In this document: piece after piece, positions 26,336 to 34,196 of the stretch | Layout of the letters: each line of letters opens with the position of its first letter | How positions within the stretch are numbered: position 1 is the first letter of the stretch | Assembly (NCBI RefSeq): GCF_031458325.1 | Contig: NZ_JAVDYG010000001.1 | Coordinates: forward strand, 868,001-932,000 | DNA length: 64,000 nucleotides | Direction of reading: 5' to 3' | DNA from: Nocardioides marmoribigeumensis | GTDB taxonomy: Bacteria > Actinomycetota > Actinomycetes > Propionibacteriales > Nocardioidaceae | Notes under the pieces: model-generated | The model's database searches: none | Told to the model about the DNA's origin: nothing | Seen by the model: only the letters and a program-made list of their open reading frames with translations | Translations under genes and position numbers: made by a program

Positions 26336-27265
26336 CTAGCCCACGGGGAGGCGGAGGTTGGCGTAGATCTCGCTGGTCGCCTTGGACTTGTTGAGCGTGT
26401 AGAAGTGCAGCCCCGGCGCCCCGTCGGAGAGCAGCGACTCGCACAGCTCGGAGGCGACCGCGATGCCGGCGCGGCGCACCGCCTCGGCGTCGCCCTCCTG
26501 CTCGGCGATCCGGCTGACCACCGAGGCGGGCACCTCGCGCCCGGAGAGCTCGGCCATGCGGGTCACCTGGCGCAGGCTGGTGATCGGCATGATGCCCGGG
26601 ACGATCGGGATCGTCACGCCGGCGGCGTGGGCGCGCTCCACGAGGGAGGCGTAGTCCGAGGCCTGGAAGAACATCTCCGTGATCGCGAACTCGGCGCCGG
26701 CGGACTGCTTGGCCAGCAGCACCGCGACGTCGTCGTCGAGCGTGGCGGCCTCCCGGTGGCCCAGCGGGAACGCGGCGACGCCGACGGAGAAGTCACCGAG
26801 CCGGCGCACCAGCGCGACCAGCTGGCTGGCGTAGGTCAGGCCGCCGGGCGCGGTGACCCAGGGTGTGCCGGGTCCGGCCTCGGGGTCGCCGCGCAGCGCC
26901 AGGACGTTGCGGATGCCGGCGCCGGCGAGGTCGCGCACGACCTGCGTCATCTCCTCGCGCGTGTGGCCGACGCAGGTCAGGTGCGCCATCGGCACCATCG
27001 TCGTCTCGACGGCGATCTTGCGCGTGATGCCGATCGTGCGGTCACGCGTGGAGCCGCCGGCGCCGTACGTCACCGACACGAACGTCGGCTGCAGCCGCTC
27101 CAGCGAGCGCAGGGTCTCCCACAGCGCGACCGTCCCAGCCTCGTCGCGGGGAGGGAAGAACTCGAAGGAGAACGACAGTCCCTGGGCGAGCAGCTCGGGC
27201 ACCCGGGGGCCCGGCTTGACGGCCGCACGGGCCGGGGCGGCCGGGTCGCGAGGGTCGGTCTCCAT
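26336..27265 (-). CDS. metF: MetF, 5,10-methylenetetrahydrofolate reductase
   Basis: Flavoenzyme reducing methylene-THF to methyl-THF for methionine synthesis. The 309-residue TIM barrel has SFEFFPPRDE near residue 32 (catalytic Glu region), VSVTYGAGGSTRDRT near 65, AHLTCVGHTREE, LALRGDPE near 120 and FAITEMFFQASDY near 190. Residues match the MetF family throughout. The first 25 residues are a Pro/Ala-rich extension. It is divergent from the prenyl synthase gene with a 37-bp spacer, too short for a riboswitch. In mycobacteria metF also neighbours a prenyl synthase and Rv2175c/pknL. Confidence 0.95.
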   Translation of the reverse strand: METDPRDPAAPARAAVKPGPRVPELLAQGLSFSFEFFPPRDEAGTVALWETLRSLERLQPTFVSVTYGAGGSTRDRTIGITRKIAVETTMVPMAHLTCVGHTREEMTQVVRDLAGAGIRNVLALRGDPEAGPGTPWVTAPGGLTYASQLVALVRRLGDFSVGVAAFPLGHREAATLDDDVAVLLAKQSAGAEFAITEMFFQASDYASLVERAHAAGVTIPIVPGIMPITSLRQVTRMAELSGREVPASVVSRIAEQEGDAEAVRRAGIAVASELCESLLSDGAPGLHFYTLNKSKATSEIYANLRLPVG

Positions 27266-27302
27266 GTCGGTAGACGTTACGGGGCAGGGATACGCTCGCG
27301 CG

Positions 27303-28379
27303 GTGACCGCCGAACCCTGGGACGACGCCCGCTTCCGCGCCGACGTGCAGGACGTGCTCGACACCTTCGTCTCCGCCCAGGCCGAGGCCCTGGTGGACCT
27401 CGGCCCGGACGCCCGCCGGCTGACCGACGCGGCCTCGGCCGCGGTCCACGGCGGCAAGCGCTTCCGGGCGATGTTCTGCCACTGGGGCTTCCGCGCGGTG
27501 CGCCCGCCGGCCGACGACGCCGAGACCCGCGGGCTGCTCCGCGCGACCGCGTCGCTGGAGCTGCTGCATGCCTCCGCCCTGGTCCACGACGACTTCATGG
27601 ACGCCTCCGACACCCGCCGCGGCCACCCGGCGGCGCACAAGGCGTTCGAGGCCGAGGCGCGTGAGGCGGGGTGGCCCGGCCAGCCGGAGCAGTACGGCGC
27701 CGCGGCCGCGATCCTGCTCGGCGACCTGCTCCTGTCCTGGGCCGACGAGCTGCTGCGCGGCTGCGGGCTCGAGGGCGCGCGCGTGCTCGACGCCCTGCGG
27801 GTCTTCGACCTGACCCGCACCGAGGTGGTCACCGGCCAGTTCCTCGACGTCTCGGTGCAGGCGCGGGGCGAGTCCGACGTCGACCAGGCGATGCGGGTCC
27901 TGCGCTACAAGTCGGCGAAGTACTCCGTCGAGCGACCGCTGCACGTGGGCGCGGCCCTCGCCGGCGGCGACGAGGCGGTCCACACCGCCCTCACGGCGTA
28001 CGGCGTCCCGTTGGGTGAGGCGTTCCAGCTGCGGGACGACCTGCTGGGCGTCTTCGGCGACCCCGAGGAGACGGGCAAGCCGGCCGGCGACGACCTGGCC
28101 GAGGGCAAGCGCACCGTGCTCGTGGCGCTCGCGCTCGAGGGCGCCGACCCCGAGGACGCGCGGCGGCTCGACGACGCGCTCGGCCGGCCGCTGGCCGACG
28201 AGGAGGTCACGCGGCTCCAACGGCTCATCGAGCGCACCGGGGCGCCCGCCCAGGTGGAGAAGCGCATCGAGGGGCTGACCGCCGACGCGCTGCGCGCCCT
28301 GGCCGACGGACCGTTCACCGACGAGGCCCGCGGGCGCCTGACCGACCTGGCCAGGGCCGCGACCCAGCGCGCGGTCTGA
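27303..28379 (+). CDS. Polyprenyl diphosphate synthase (IdsA/GrcC-like)
   Basis: Trans-isoprenyl diphosphate synthase, 358 residues. The first Asp-rich motif is in LVHDDFMDASDTRRG near residue 98; the second region reads QLRDDLLGVFGDPEETGKPAGDDLAEGKRT near 245, with Gly in the final position of DDxxG as in several actinobacterial homologues. GGKRFRAMF near 50 is the substrate-binding block. Chain length cannot be judged safely. TACGCT ends 6 nt before the GTG, suggesting a leaderless transcript. It may feed menaquinone, lipid carrier or carotenoid synthesis. Confidence 0.92.
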   Translation: MTAEPWDDARFRADVQDVLDTFVSAQAEALVDLGPDARRLTDAASAAVHGGKRFRAMFCHWGFRAVRPPADDAETRGLLRATASLELLHASALVHDDFMDASDTRRGHPAAHKAFEAEAREAGWPGQPEQYGAAAAILLGDLLLSWADELLRGCGLEGARVLDALRVFDLTRTEVVTGQFLDVSVQARGESDVDQAMRVLRYKSAKYSVERPLHVGAALAGGDEAVHTALTAYGVPLGEAFQLRDDLLGVFGDPEETGKPAGDDLAEGKRTVLVALALEGADPEDARRLDDALGRPLADEEVTRLQRLIERTGAPAQVEKRIEGLTADALRALADGPFTDEARGRLTDLARAATQRAV

Positions 28380-28412
28380 CCGGCCCCGCCGACGGACGGT
28401 GGAGCCCCCGGG

Positions 28413-28829
28413 TCAGTGCTTGACCGGGAGCTCCTCGAGGTCGAGCGGGGGGCCCTCTCCGCGCAGGACCACCGCGAACGCGCCGCCCTCCCCCTGCGTG
28501 CGCCGGCTCAGGATGCCGAGCGCCTCCTGGAAGCACGGCTCGTCGTGCCGGGCCAGGGGGCTCCAGCCGTCCCACAGCAGGACGGTGCCGTTGCCTCCCC
28601 CGCTCTCCAGCGAGATCTGGTCGAGGGAGTCGGCGTCCGGGGACTCGACGGCCGCGCACAGCGCCTTGGTGAAGGCGTCGCGGTCCTCGAGGGTCCAGCC
28701 GTCGAGGTGGCGGAAGGTCCAGCCGGCGTGCTCGACGGCGTGCTGCACGTCCTCGACGTGGGCCGCGTTGTGCCACTGGTAGACGTCGGGGGGTGTGTGA
28801 CCTGCCAGGAGGGCGGCCAGTCCGCTCAT
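28413..28829 (-). CDS. Barstar-family protein
   Basis: 138 residues. The segment DVQHAVEHAGWTFRHLDGWTLEDRDAF and LCAAVESPD align with the barstar (barnase inhibitor) fold pattern, including the conserved LDGW block. Barstar proteins inhibit secreted ribonucleases or contact-dependent toxins. No barnase-like gene is in the window, so this may be an orphan immunity protein or a housekeeping family member. I chose ATG 28829, with GAGGAGA about 8 nt upstream. It converges on the prenyl synthase gene (33-bp gap). Confidence 0.75.
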   Translation of the reverse strand: MSGLAALLAGHTPPDVYQWHNAAHVEDVQHAVEHAGWTFRHLDGWTLEDRDAFTKALCAAVESPDADSLDQISLESGGGNGTVLLWDGWSPLARHDEPCFQEALGILSRRTQGEGGAFAVVLRGEGPPLDLEELPVKH

Positions 28830-28933
28830 GCTCGTCTCCTCGTTCGCCTCACTCGGCGCCCGGGGGCGGACCCCACGGGCCTGTGCCCCGACCATAGACC
28901 CGGGGCGAGGCGCGTGAAAGGCCGTGCGAGGGG

Positions 28934-29362
28934 TCAGAAGCCCATGGACTGGGCCCGCCGCTTGACCTCCGACCCGCGGTTCTCCCGCAGCGCGTCGATC
29001 GGGCGCCCGGGCAGCGTGGGGTCGGCGGTGAAGACCCACTCGATGATCTCGTGGTCGGTGAACCCCGCGTCGTGCAGCACGGTCAGCAGCCCGGGCACGC
29101 CCTTGACGATCTCGCGACCGTCGAGGAACGCCGCGGGGATCTTCTGGCCGGCGCCCGGCTCGGGCACGAGCGCGGCGAGCTGGCCCTCCTTGATCAGCTG
29201 GCGGACCTTGCTGACCGAGAGCCCCATCGCCTCGGCGGCCTCGGACCAGGAGAGCCAGTCCCCGACGAGCGACCCCACGTCGCGCGTGCGCTGGTCCTGC
29301 GGGTCCGGCTGGTTCGCGAACGGCTCGGCGTCGGGCTTCGCGAGGAGGCTGTCGTCACTCAT
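28934..29362 (-). CDS. Rv2175c-family DNA-binding protein
   Basis: 142 residues with a winged-helix-like N-terminal part: WLSWSEAAEAMGLSVSKVRQLIKEG near residue 37 is a clear helix-turn-helix, followed by the conserved C-terminal block FTDHEIIEWVFTADPTLPGRPIDAL. In Mycobacterium tuberculosis the homologue Rv2175c is a DNA-binding substrate of the neighbouring Ser/Thr kinase PknL. Here a PASTA kinase lies 1.4 kb away on the other strand, with two other genes between. The acidic/polar first 35 residues could hold phosphorylation sites, as in Rv2175c. Confidence 0.85.
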   Translation of the reverse strand: MSDDSLLAKPDAEPFANQPDPQDQRTRDVGSLVGDWLSWSEAAEAMGLSVSKVRQLIKEGQLAALVPEPGAGQKIPAAFLDGREIVKGVPGLLTVLHDAGFTDHEIIEWVFTADPTLPGRPIDALRENRGSEVKRRAQSMGF

Positions 29363-29410
29363 GCCTCCAAGGTTGCCAGCACCCCCGTGCCGCGAAACGT
29401 CAGGCCTGTC

Positions 29411-30148
29411 TCATCGCTGGAGGCGCTCCCCGAAGAACCCCATGACGGCGTCGACGAACTCCTGCTTGCAGTGGGTGGTCACGGTCGAGTGCTCCCGGCC
29501 GGGCAGCTCGACGGCGAGGAAGTTCGGCCCCAGCTCGCGGCGCAGGGTGTCGAAGCGCTTGCCGACCATCGGGTCGCCCTCGAACCGCAGCCCCAGCACC
29601 TGGCACCCTGCCGCCGCCCGCTCCTTGACCCGCGCGAGGTCCTCGGGCGACAGGTTGAGGTCGGCGGCACGACCGGGGAGCCCGATGAACGGCGCCGAGG
29701 GCTGGGCCACGACGGGCGCGGCGATCGCGTCGTCGACCATCATCGCCAGGGCGAACCCGCCGGTGAAGCACATGCCGATCGCCCCGACGCCCGGCCCGCC
29801 GAGCTCGGCGTGCAGCTCGCGCGCCAGCGACCGCAACCACCCGGCGACCGGGGTGGTCTCGCGCAGCGCGAGCTTGGTGAACTCCCGGCTCACGCAGACC
29901 TGCCGCATCGCCGAGGCCACCGACCCCAGCGAGATCGACCGGCCAGGCGTGCCGAACAGGTGCGGCATCACCACGGTGTAGCCGGCCTCGACCAGCTCCT
30001 CGGCGAAGCGCTTCACCTGGGGCGTGATGCCGGGGATCTCGTGGATCACCACGACGCCCGGCCCGCTGCCCCGGCGGTACGTCGGGTGCGTCGTGCCGGC
30101 GTACGTGTGCTGCCCGCGGGTCCAGCCCGCGAGCTCGACGTCGCCCAC
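29411..30148 (-). CDS. Dienelactone hydrolase family protein
   Basis: 245-residue alpha/beta hydrolase. GVVVIHEIPGITP near residue 32 carries the oxyanion Glu, the nucleophile elbow is GMCFTGGFA (Cys) near 118 and the C-terminal LPGREHSTVTTH carries the catalytic His, the Cys-Asp-His arrangement of dienelactone hydrolases. The natural substrate is unknown. The start is GTG 30148, immediately before (2 bp) the end of the upstream Ddn-like gene, so the pair is an operon. Confidence 0.85.
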   Translation of the reverse strand: MGDVELAGWTRGQHTYAGTTHPTYRRGSGPGVVVIHEIPGITPQVKRFAEELVEAGYTVVMPHLFGTPGRSISLGSVASAMRQVCVSREFTKLALRETTPVAGWLRSLARELHAELGGPGVGAIGMCFTGGFALAMMVDDAIAAPVVAQPSAPFIGLPGRAADLNLSPEDLARVKERAAAGCQVLGLRFEGDPMVGKRFDTLRRELGPNFLAVELPGREHSTVTTHCKQEFVDAVMGFFGERLQR

Positions 30149-30150
30149 CC

Positions 30151-30597
30151 TCAGTCCTGGGGCTCGAGCAGGAAGACCGGGATGAGCCGGTCGGTCTTCT
30201 CCTGGTAGTCGGCGTAGGTGCCCCAGGTCTGCACGGAGTACTGCCACCACTCGTCGCGCTCCGGCCCGTCCTCCAGCTCGCGCACGGTGTAGGACTTCTT
30301 GACCGGCCCGTCCTGGAGGTCCACCTCGGGGTGGTGGCGGAAGTTGTCGGCCCAGGTCGGGTCGTCGGGGGCGCCGCCCTTGCTGGCGATCGCGACGTAC
30401 TTCCCGTCGCGCTCGACCCGCATGACGGGGTTCTTGCGCAGCTTGCCGCTGCCGTGCCCGACCGAGGTGATCACGACGATCGGGTAGCCGGTGTCGCGCA
30501 GGGTGTTGGCCTCCTTGCCGTCGGAGGCCTCGTAGGCCGCGACCTGGTCGCGGACCCACTGCTGGCTGCTGGGGGCGTACTCACCGTGGAGGGTCAT
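30151..30597 (-). CDS. Deazaflavin (F420)-dependent nitroreductase-like protein
   Basis: 148-residue single-domain protein of the Ddn/split-barrel group, which uses F420H2. Signatures are YPIVVITSVGHGSGKLRKNPVMRV (residue 38 on), YVAIASKGGAPDDPTWADNFRHHPEV and the conserved C-terminal block VFLLEP. Actinobacteria use F420 widely, so this fits. The electron acceptor is unknown. It is paired with the downstream hydrolase and divergent from the PASTA kinase gene across 139 bp. Confidence 0.85.
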   Translation of the reverse strand: MTLHGEYAPSSQQWVRDQVAAYEASDGKEANTLRDTGYPIVVITSVGHGSGKLRKNPVMRVERDGKYVAIASKGGAPDDPTWADNFRHHPEVDLQDGPVKKSYTVRELEDGPERDEWWQYSVQTWGTYADYQEKTDRLIPVFLLEPQD

Positions 30598-30736
30598 GGC
30601 GCCAGCATGCCGCGCCGGTGGTCGTCGTACGACGGACCGCGGCCGCGCCACGCCGGGGCACGCCTGAGGACGGCCCTGCGGACGCACCGACCTAGAATCG
30701 AAAGGACCCCTCCCGCCCCAGCGAAGGACGCCGCCC

Positions 30737-32809
30737 GTGCCTCGAGACGCCGACCCGCTCCTCGGGCGTCTCCTGGACGGCAGATACCGCATCGTCGCCC
30801 CGATCGACCGCGGCGGCATGGCGACGGTCTACGAGGCCCACGACCTGCGGCTCGAGCGCGACGTGGCCGTCAAGGTCATGCACGACACGCTCGGCGACGA
30901 CCCGGCCTTCGCGCAGCGGTTCGTGCGCGAGGCGCGGTCCGCGGCGCGCATCTCGCACCCCAACGTGGTCTCGGTCACCGACCAGGGCGACAGCGACGGC
31001 CGGCTGTTCATCGTGATGGAGCAGGTGCGCGGCACCACGCTGCGCCAGGTGGTGCGCGACGAGTCGCCGATGCGTCCCGAGCGGGCGCTCGCCCTGCTCG
31101 AGCAGGTGCTGATGGCGCTGGAGGCCGCGCACGCGCAGGGCATCATGCACCGCGACATCAAGCCCGAGAACGTCCTGATCTCCTCCTCCGGCCAGGTCAA
31201 GGTCGCCGACTTCGGCCTGGCCCGGGCGTTCGGCGCCGACACCCAGCACACCCGCACCGGCGGCCTGGTGATCGGCTCGGTCTCCTACCTCGCGCCCGAG
31301 GCGATCCAGCAGAAGCACGTCGACCCGCGCGCCGACGTCTACGCCGCCGGCATCGTGCTCTTCGAGCTGCTGACCGGCCGCAAGCCCCACGAGGGCGACG
31401 GCGCGATCCAGGTCGCGTGGAAGCACGTCCACGAGGACATCCCGCCGCCCTCGGAGCACACCGCCCAGCGCATCCCCGACTTCGTCGACGCGCTGGTCCT
31501 CTCCTCCACCGCGCGCGACCCCGACCGGCGCCCGCGCGACGCCCGCGTCTTCCTGCTGTTCGTGCGCCGTGCCCGCGCGGCCCTCGACGCCGGGGTCCGG
31601 CACGACCCCGAGCTGGCCGCCGACTTCCTGCCCCGCGCGCTGGGCGTGGACACCTCGAGCATCGACTACGTCGACGACACCCCGACGGTGGTGACCCCGC
31701 TCGACGAGGAGCACACCACGGTCATCGACCACGACGCCGCGCTCGCCGCGGTCGCCGCCGGTGCGGAGCACCGCAGCACGGCCGCCGCCGTCACGGCCGC
31801 GGCGGCGCGCCCGCCCGGCCCCGCGCCGTACACCCCGCCGGGCGCGACCGGCAGCGTCCCCGGCCCCCGCACTCCCCCGCCCGGCCCGCCCGGCGACGGC
31901 CCGAGGCGCCGGCCCCGCCCGCGCCGCAACCGTCGCGGCCTGGTGCTGTTCGTCGGCGTGCTCGCCCTCGTGGTCCTCGTCGCCGTCGCGGGCTGGTGGC
32001 TCGGCATGGGCCGCTTCACCAGCACCCCCGGCGTCCTCAACCTCCCCGAGGCCCGCGCGGCCGCCAAGGTCCGCGACGCCGGGCTGGAGTGGAAGGTCTC
32101 CTCGCGGGCGTTCTCCGAGACGGTCACGGCGGGCTCGGTGATCAGCACCGACCCGGGCGGCGGGCACCGCATCGTCCAGGGCGGCACCGTGGAGGCCGTG
32201 GTCTCCAAGGGGCCCGAGCGCTACACCGTCCCACGCCTGCACGGCAAGACGCTCGAGAAGGCCACGCAGCTGCTGCAGGACAGCAACCTCACCCTCGGCG
32301 ACGTCACCCAGGTGTTCAACGAGACCGTGCCCGAGGGCCTGGTCGTGCGCGCGTCCCCCGGCTTCGGCGTCGAGCAGCCGCCCGGCGCGGCCGTGTCGGT
32401 GACCGTCAGCAAGGGCCCCAAGCCGATCCGCATCCCCGACTTCACCGGCAAGGACGCCGAGCGCGCGCAGTCCGTGCTCGGCGAGAAGGGCTTCAAGGTC
32501 GACGTCTCCGACGAGAACAGCGACACCGTGCCCGAGGGACGCGTCATCGCCCAGACCCCCAGCTCCGGCAAGGGCTTCCGTGACGACGTCATCCGGCTCG
32601 TGGTCAGCAAGGGTCCGGTGATGGTCGAGGTCCCGCGCCTGGCCACCCAGTCCGTCGAGGACGCCACCAAGACGCTCCAGGACCTCGGCTTCCAGGTCAA
32701 GGTGGTCAAGACCGACCTCTACATCGGCTGGGACCGCGTCGTCCGCCAGAGCCCCGGCGGCGGCGACAGCGCACCCAAGGGCAGCACCGTCACCCTCCAC
32801 ATCGTCTGA
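30737..32809 (+). CDS. PknL/PknB-type Ser/Thr kinase with PASTA domains
   Basis: Receptor-like kinase of 690 residues. The kinase domain (about 14-270) has RGGMATVYEA, Lys in DVAVKVM, the catalytic loop MHRDIKPENVL near 133, DFG in VADFGLARAF and APE in YLAPEAI. A Pro/Ala-rich juxtamembrane linker follows, then one membrane helix (about 400-424) and four PASTA domains outside (about 434-690) that in related kinases bind lipid II or muropeptides. GTG 30737 has GAAGGA 9 nt upstream; a TAGAAT -10 lies at 30693-30698. Synteny with metF, prenyl synthase and Rv2175c suggests the PknL lineage. Confidence 0.93.
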   Translation: MPRDADPLLGRLLDGRYRIVAPIDRGGMATVYEAHDLRLERDVAVKVMHDTLGDDPAFAQRFVREARSAARISHPNVVSVTDQGDSDGRLFIVMEQVRGTTLRQVVRDESPMRPERALALLEQVLMALEAAHAQGIMHRDIKPENVLISSSGQVKVADFGLARAFGADTQHTRTGGLVIGSVSYLAPEAIQQKHVDPRADVYAAGIVLFELLTGRKPHEGDGAIQVAWKHVHEDIPPPSEHTAQRIPDFVDALVLSSTARDPDRRPRDARVFLLFVRRARAALDAGVRHDPELAADFLPRALGVDTSSIDYVDDTPTVVTPLDEEHTTVIDHDAALAAVAAGAEHRSTAAAVTAAAARPPGPAPYTPPGATGSVPGPRTPPPGPPGDGPRRRPRPRRNRRGLVLFVGVLALVVLVAVAGWWLGMGRFTSTPGVLNLPEARAAAKVRDAGLEWKVSSRAFSETVTAGSVISTDPGGGHRIVQGGTVEAVVSKGPERYTVPRLHGKTLEKATQLLQDSNLTLGDVTQVFNETVPEGLVVRASPGFGVEQPPGAAVSVTVSKGPKPIRIPDFTGKDAERAQSVLGEKGFKVDVSDENSDTVPEGRVIAQTPSSGKGFRDDVIRLVVSKGPVMVEVPRLATQSVEDATKTLQDLGFQVKVVKTDLYIGWDRVVRQSPGGGDSAPKGSTVTLHIV

Positions 32810-33708
32810 TGGGCGGCGCCCCCGAGCGCCGCGACTCCCTCACCGCGACGCTGCTCCTCCTCGCCGTGACGGCCGTCTGGGGGTCGACGTTCGCGATGAC
32901 CAAGGACGTCGTCGCCGAGGTGCCGGTGATGGACTTCCTCGGGGTCCGGTTCCTGCTCGCCGCGGTCGTGGTGGCCGTGCTGTTCCCCCGGTCGCTGCGC
33001 GGCCTCACCGGCGCCACGCTCCGCCGCGGGGTCGTGCTCGGCCTGCTCTACGGCGTGGCGCAGGTCGCCCAGACCGTGGGGCTCCAGCACACCGCGGCCA
33101 GCGTGTCCGGGTTCGTCACCGGGATGTACGTCGTGTGCACCCCCCTGCTGGCCGCCCTGCTGCTGCGCGAGCGGCTCCCGGCCGTCACCTGGGCCGCCGT
33201 ACCCCTGGCCGCGGTGGGGATCGCCGTCCTCAGCCTCCGCGGCGTCGCGCTCGGGTTCGGGGAGGGCATCACGCTCGTGGGGGCCGTGCTCTACGCCCTG
33301 CACATCGTGGCCCTCGGGGCGTGGTCGACCCCGGCGGAGGCGGTGCGCATCTCGGTGGTGCAGCTGGCGGTGATCGCGGTGCTGGGCCTCGCCTTCGGCG
33401 CCCCGGGAGGGATCACGCTGCCCTCCTCGACGGGCGTGTGGCTCCAGGTGGTCTACATGGCGGTCTTCGCCGCCGGCCTCGCGCTCGCTGCCCAGACCTG
33501 GGCCCAGGCCCACCTGCCTCCGACCCGCGCGGCGATCATCATGTGCACCGAGCCGGTCTTCGCCTCGCTGTTCGGGATCCTCATCGGCGGCGAGTCGCTG
33601 ACCGGCCGGCTGCTCGTGGGCGGCTCGATCGTCCTCGCCGCGATGCTGCTGGCCGAGGCGGGGCCCAGGCGCCACGTCGAGTCGGAGGTCCCCCACCTGA
33701 CGGTGTGA
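32809..33708 (+). CDS. EamA-family (DMT superfamily) transporter
   Basis: 299 residues forming ten membrane segments in two EamA repeats. AVWGSTFAMTKDVV near residue 21 is the typical first-helix motif, and GLQHTAASVSGFVTGMYVVCTPL marks the third and fourth helices of repeat one. Such proteins export metabolites; the substrate is unknown. The ATG overlaps the kinase stop as TGATG, so it is cotranslated with the kinase. A 61-bp hairpin repeat lies 32 bp after the stop. Confidence 0.88.
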   Translation: MGGAPERRDSLTATLLLLAVTAVWGSTFAMTKDVVAEVPVMDFLGVRFLLAAVVVAVLFPRSLRGLTGATLRRGVVLGLLYGVAQVAQTVGLQHTAASVSGFVTGMYVVCTPLLAALLLRERLPAVTWAAVPLAAVGIAVLSLRGVALGFGEGITLVGAVLYALHIVALGAWSTPAEAVRISVVQLAVIAVLGLAFGAPGGITLPSSTGVWLQVVYMAVFAAGLALAAQTWAQAHLPPTRAAIIMCTEPVFASLFGILIGGESLTGRLLVGGSIVLAAMLLAEAGPRRHVESEVPHLTV

Positions 33709-33740
33709 GCCCGGCGGCCCGGCGCGCCCGGCCCGGCCCG

Positions 33741-33801
33741 GCGTACTCCGACGTACGCGTGGTGAATCCATACTGGGAGCAGCACGTACGCCGGAGTACG
33801 C
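33741..33801 (-). repeat. 61-bp hairpin element, copy 1
   Basis: Arms GCGTACTCCGACGTACG (33741-33757) and CGTACGCCGGAGTACGC (33785-33801) pair with one mismatch around a 27-nt loop. Read on the minus strand, the loop starts TGCTGCTCC and ends CACCACG, the same ends as copy 3. It lies between the EamA stop and a small plus-strand gene. It may act as a terminator or be a mobile palindromic repeat. Confidence 0.9.
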
Positions 33802-33836
33802 GCGACTCGGTGCCAGGAGGAGGTGGGGCGGCCGTG

Positions 33837-34196
33837 ATGGCGTTCGGTGCGATCGAGCTGCTGCTCCTGCTGGCCGTGCTCGCGATCGGGGTCGTCGTCG
33901 TGGTCTCGGTGGTCGGGGCGGCCTCGCCGAGGCGGTCCGTGCCCCCCACGCCCACGCAGCCGCAGCTGCCCGGCCCGGACCCCGTGCTCGCGCGGGTGAG
34001 GACGCTGGCCTGGGACAGCCGCGAGATCGAGACCCCGCTGGCCGACGCGCTGATCGGCTACCTCAACGAGCACGAGCACGACCCGGACCACCGGGCCGTC
34101 CGCAACCAGGTGGGCGAGATCGCGTGGCAGCACCGCGAGACCTGCCCGAGCCTGTCCACGCTCGTGATCGACGCGGTCCGCAAGCCCGAGGCGTGA
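33837..34196 (+). CDS. Small membrane-anchored hypothetical protein
   Basis: 119 residues. One N-terminal membrane helix (about 6-29), a Pro-rich linker and a soluble helical domain containing REIETPLADALIGYLNEHEHDP and ETCPSLSTLVIDAVRK. I do not recognise the family. ATG 33837 is preceded by an in-frame GTG and an AGGAGGAGG site about 12 nt upstream. Its TGA directly abuts the rnj stop on the other strand with no intervening base. Confidence 0.75.
   Translation: MAFGAIELLLLLAVLAIGVVVVVSVVGAASPRRSVPPTPTQPQLPGPDPVLARVRTLAWDSREIETPLADALIGYLNEHEHDPDHRAVRNQVGEIAWQHRETCPSLSTLVIDAVRKPEA

Noticed and set aside
27266-27302. SAM or cobalamin riboswitch ahead of metF
   Set aside because: The divergent spacer is only 37 bp, too short for either riboswitch.
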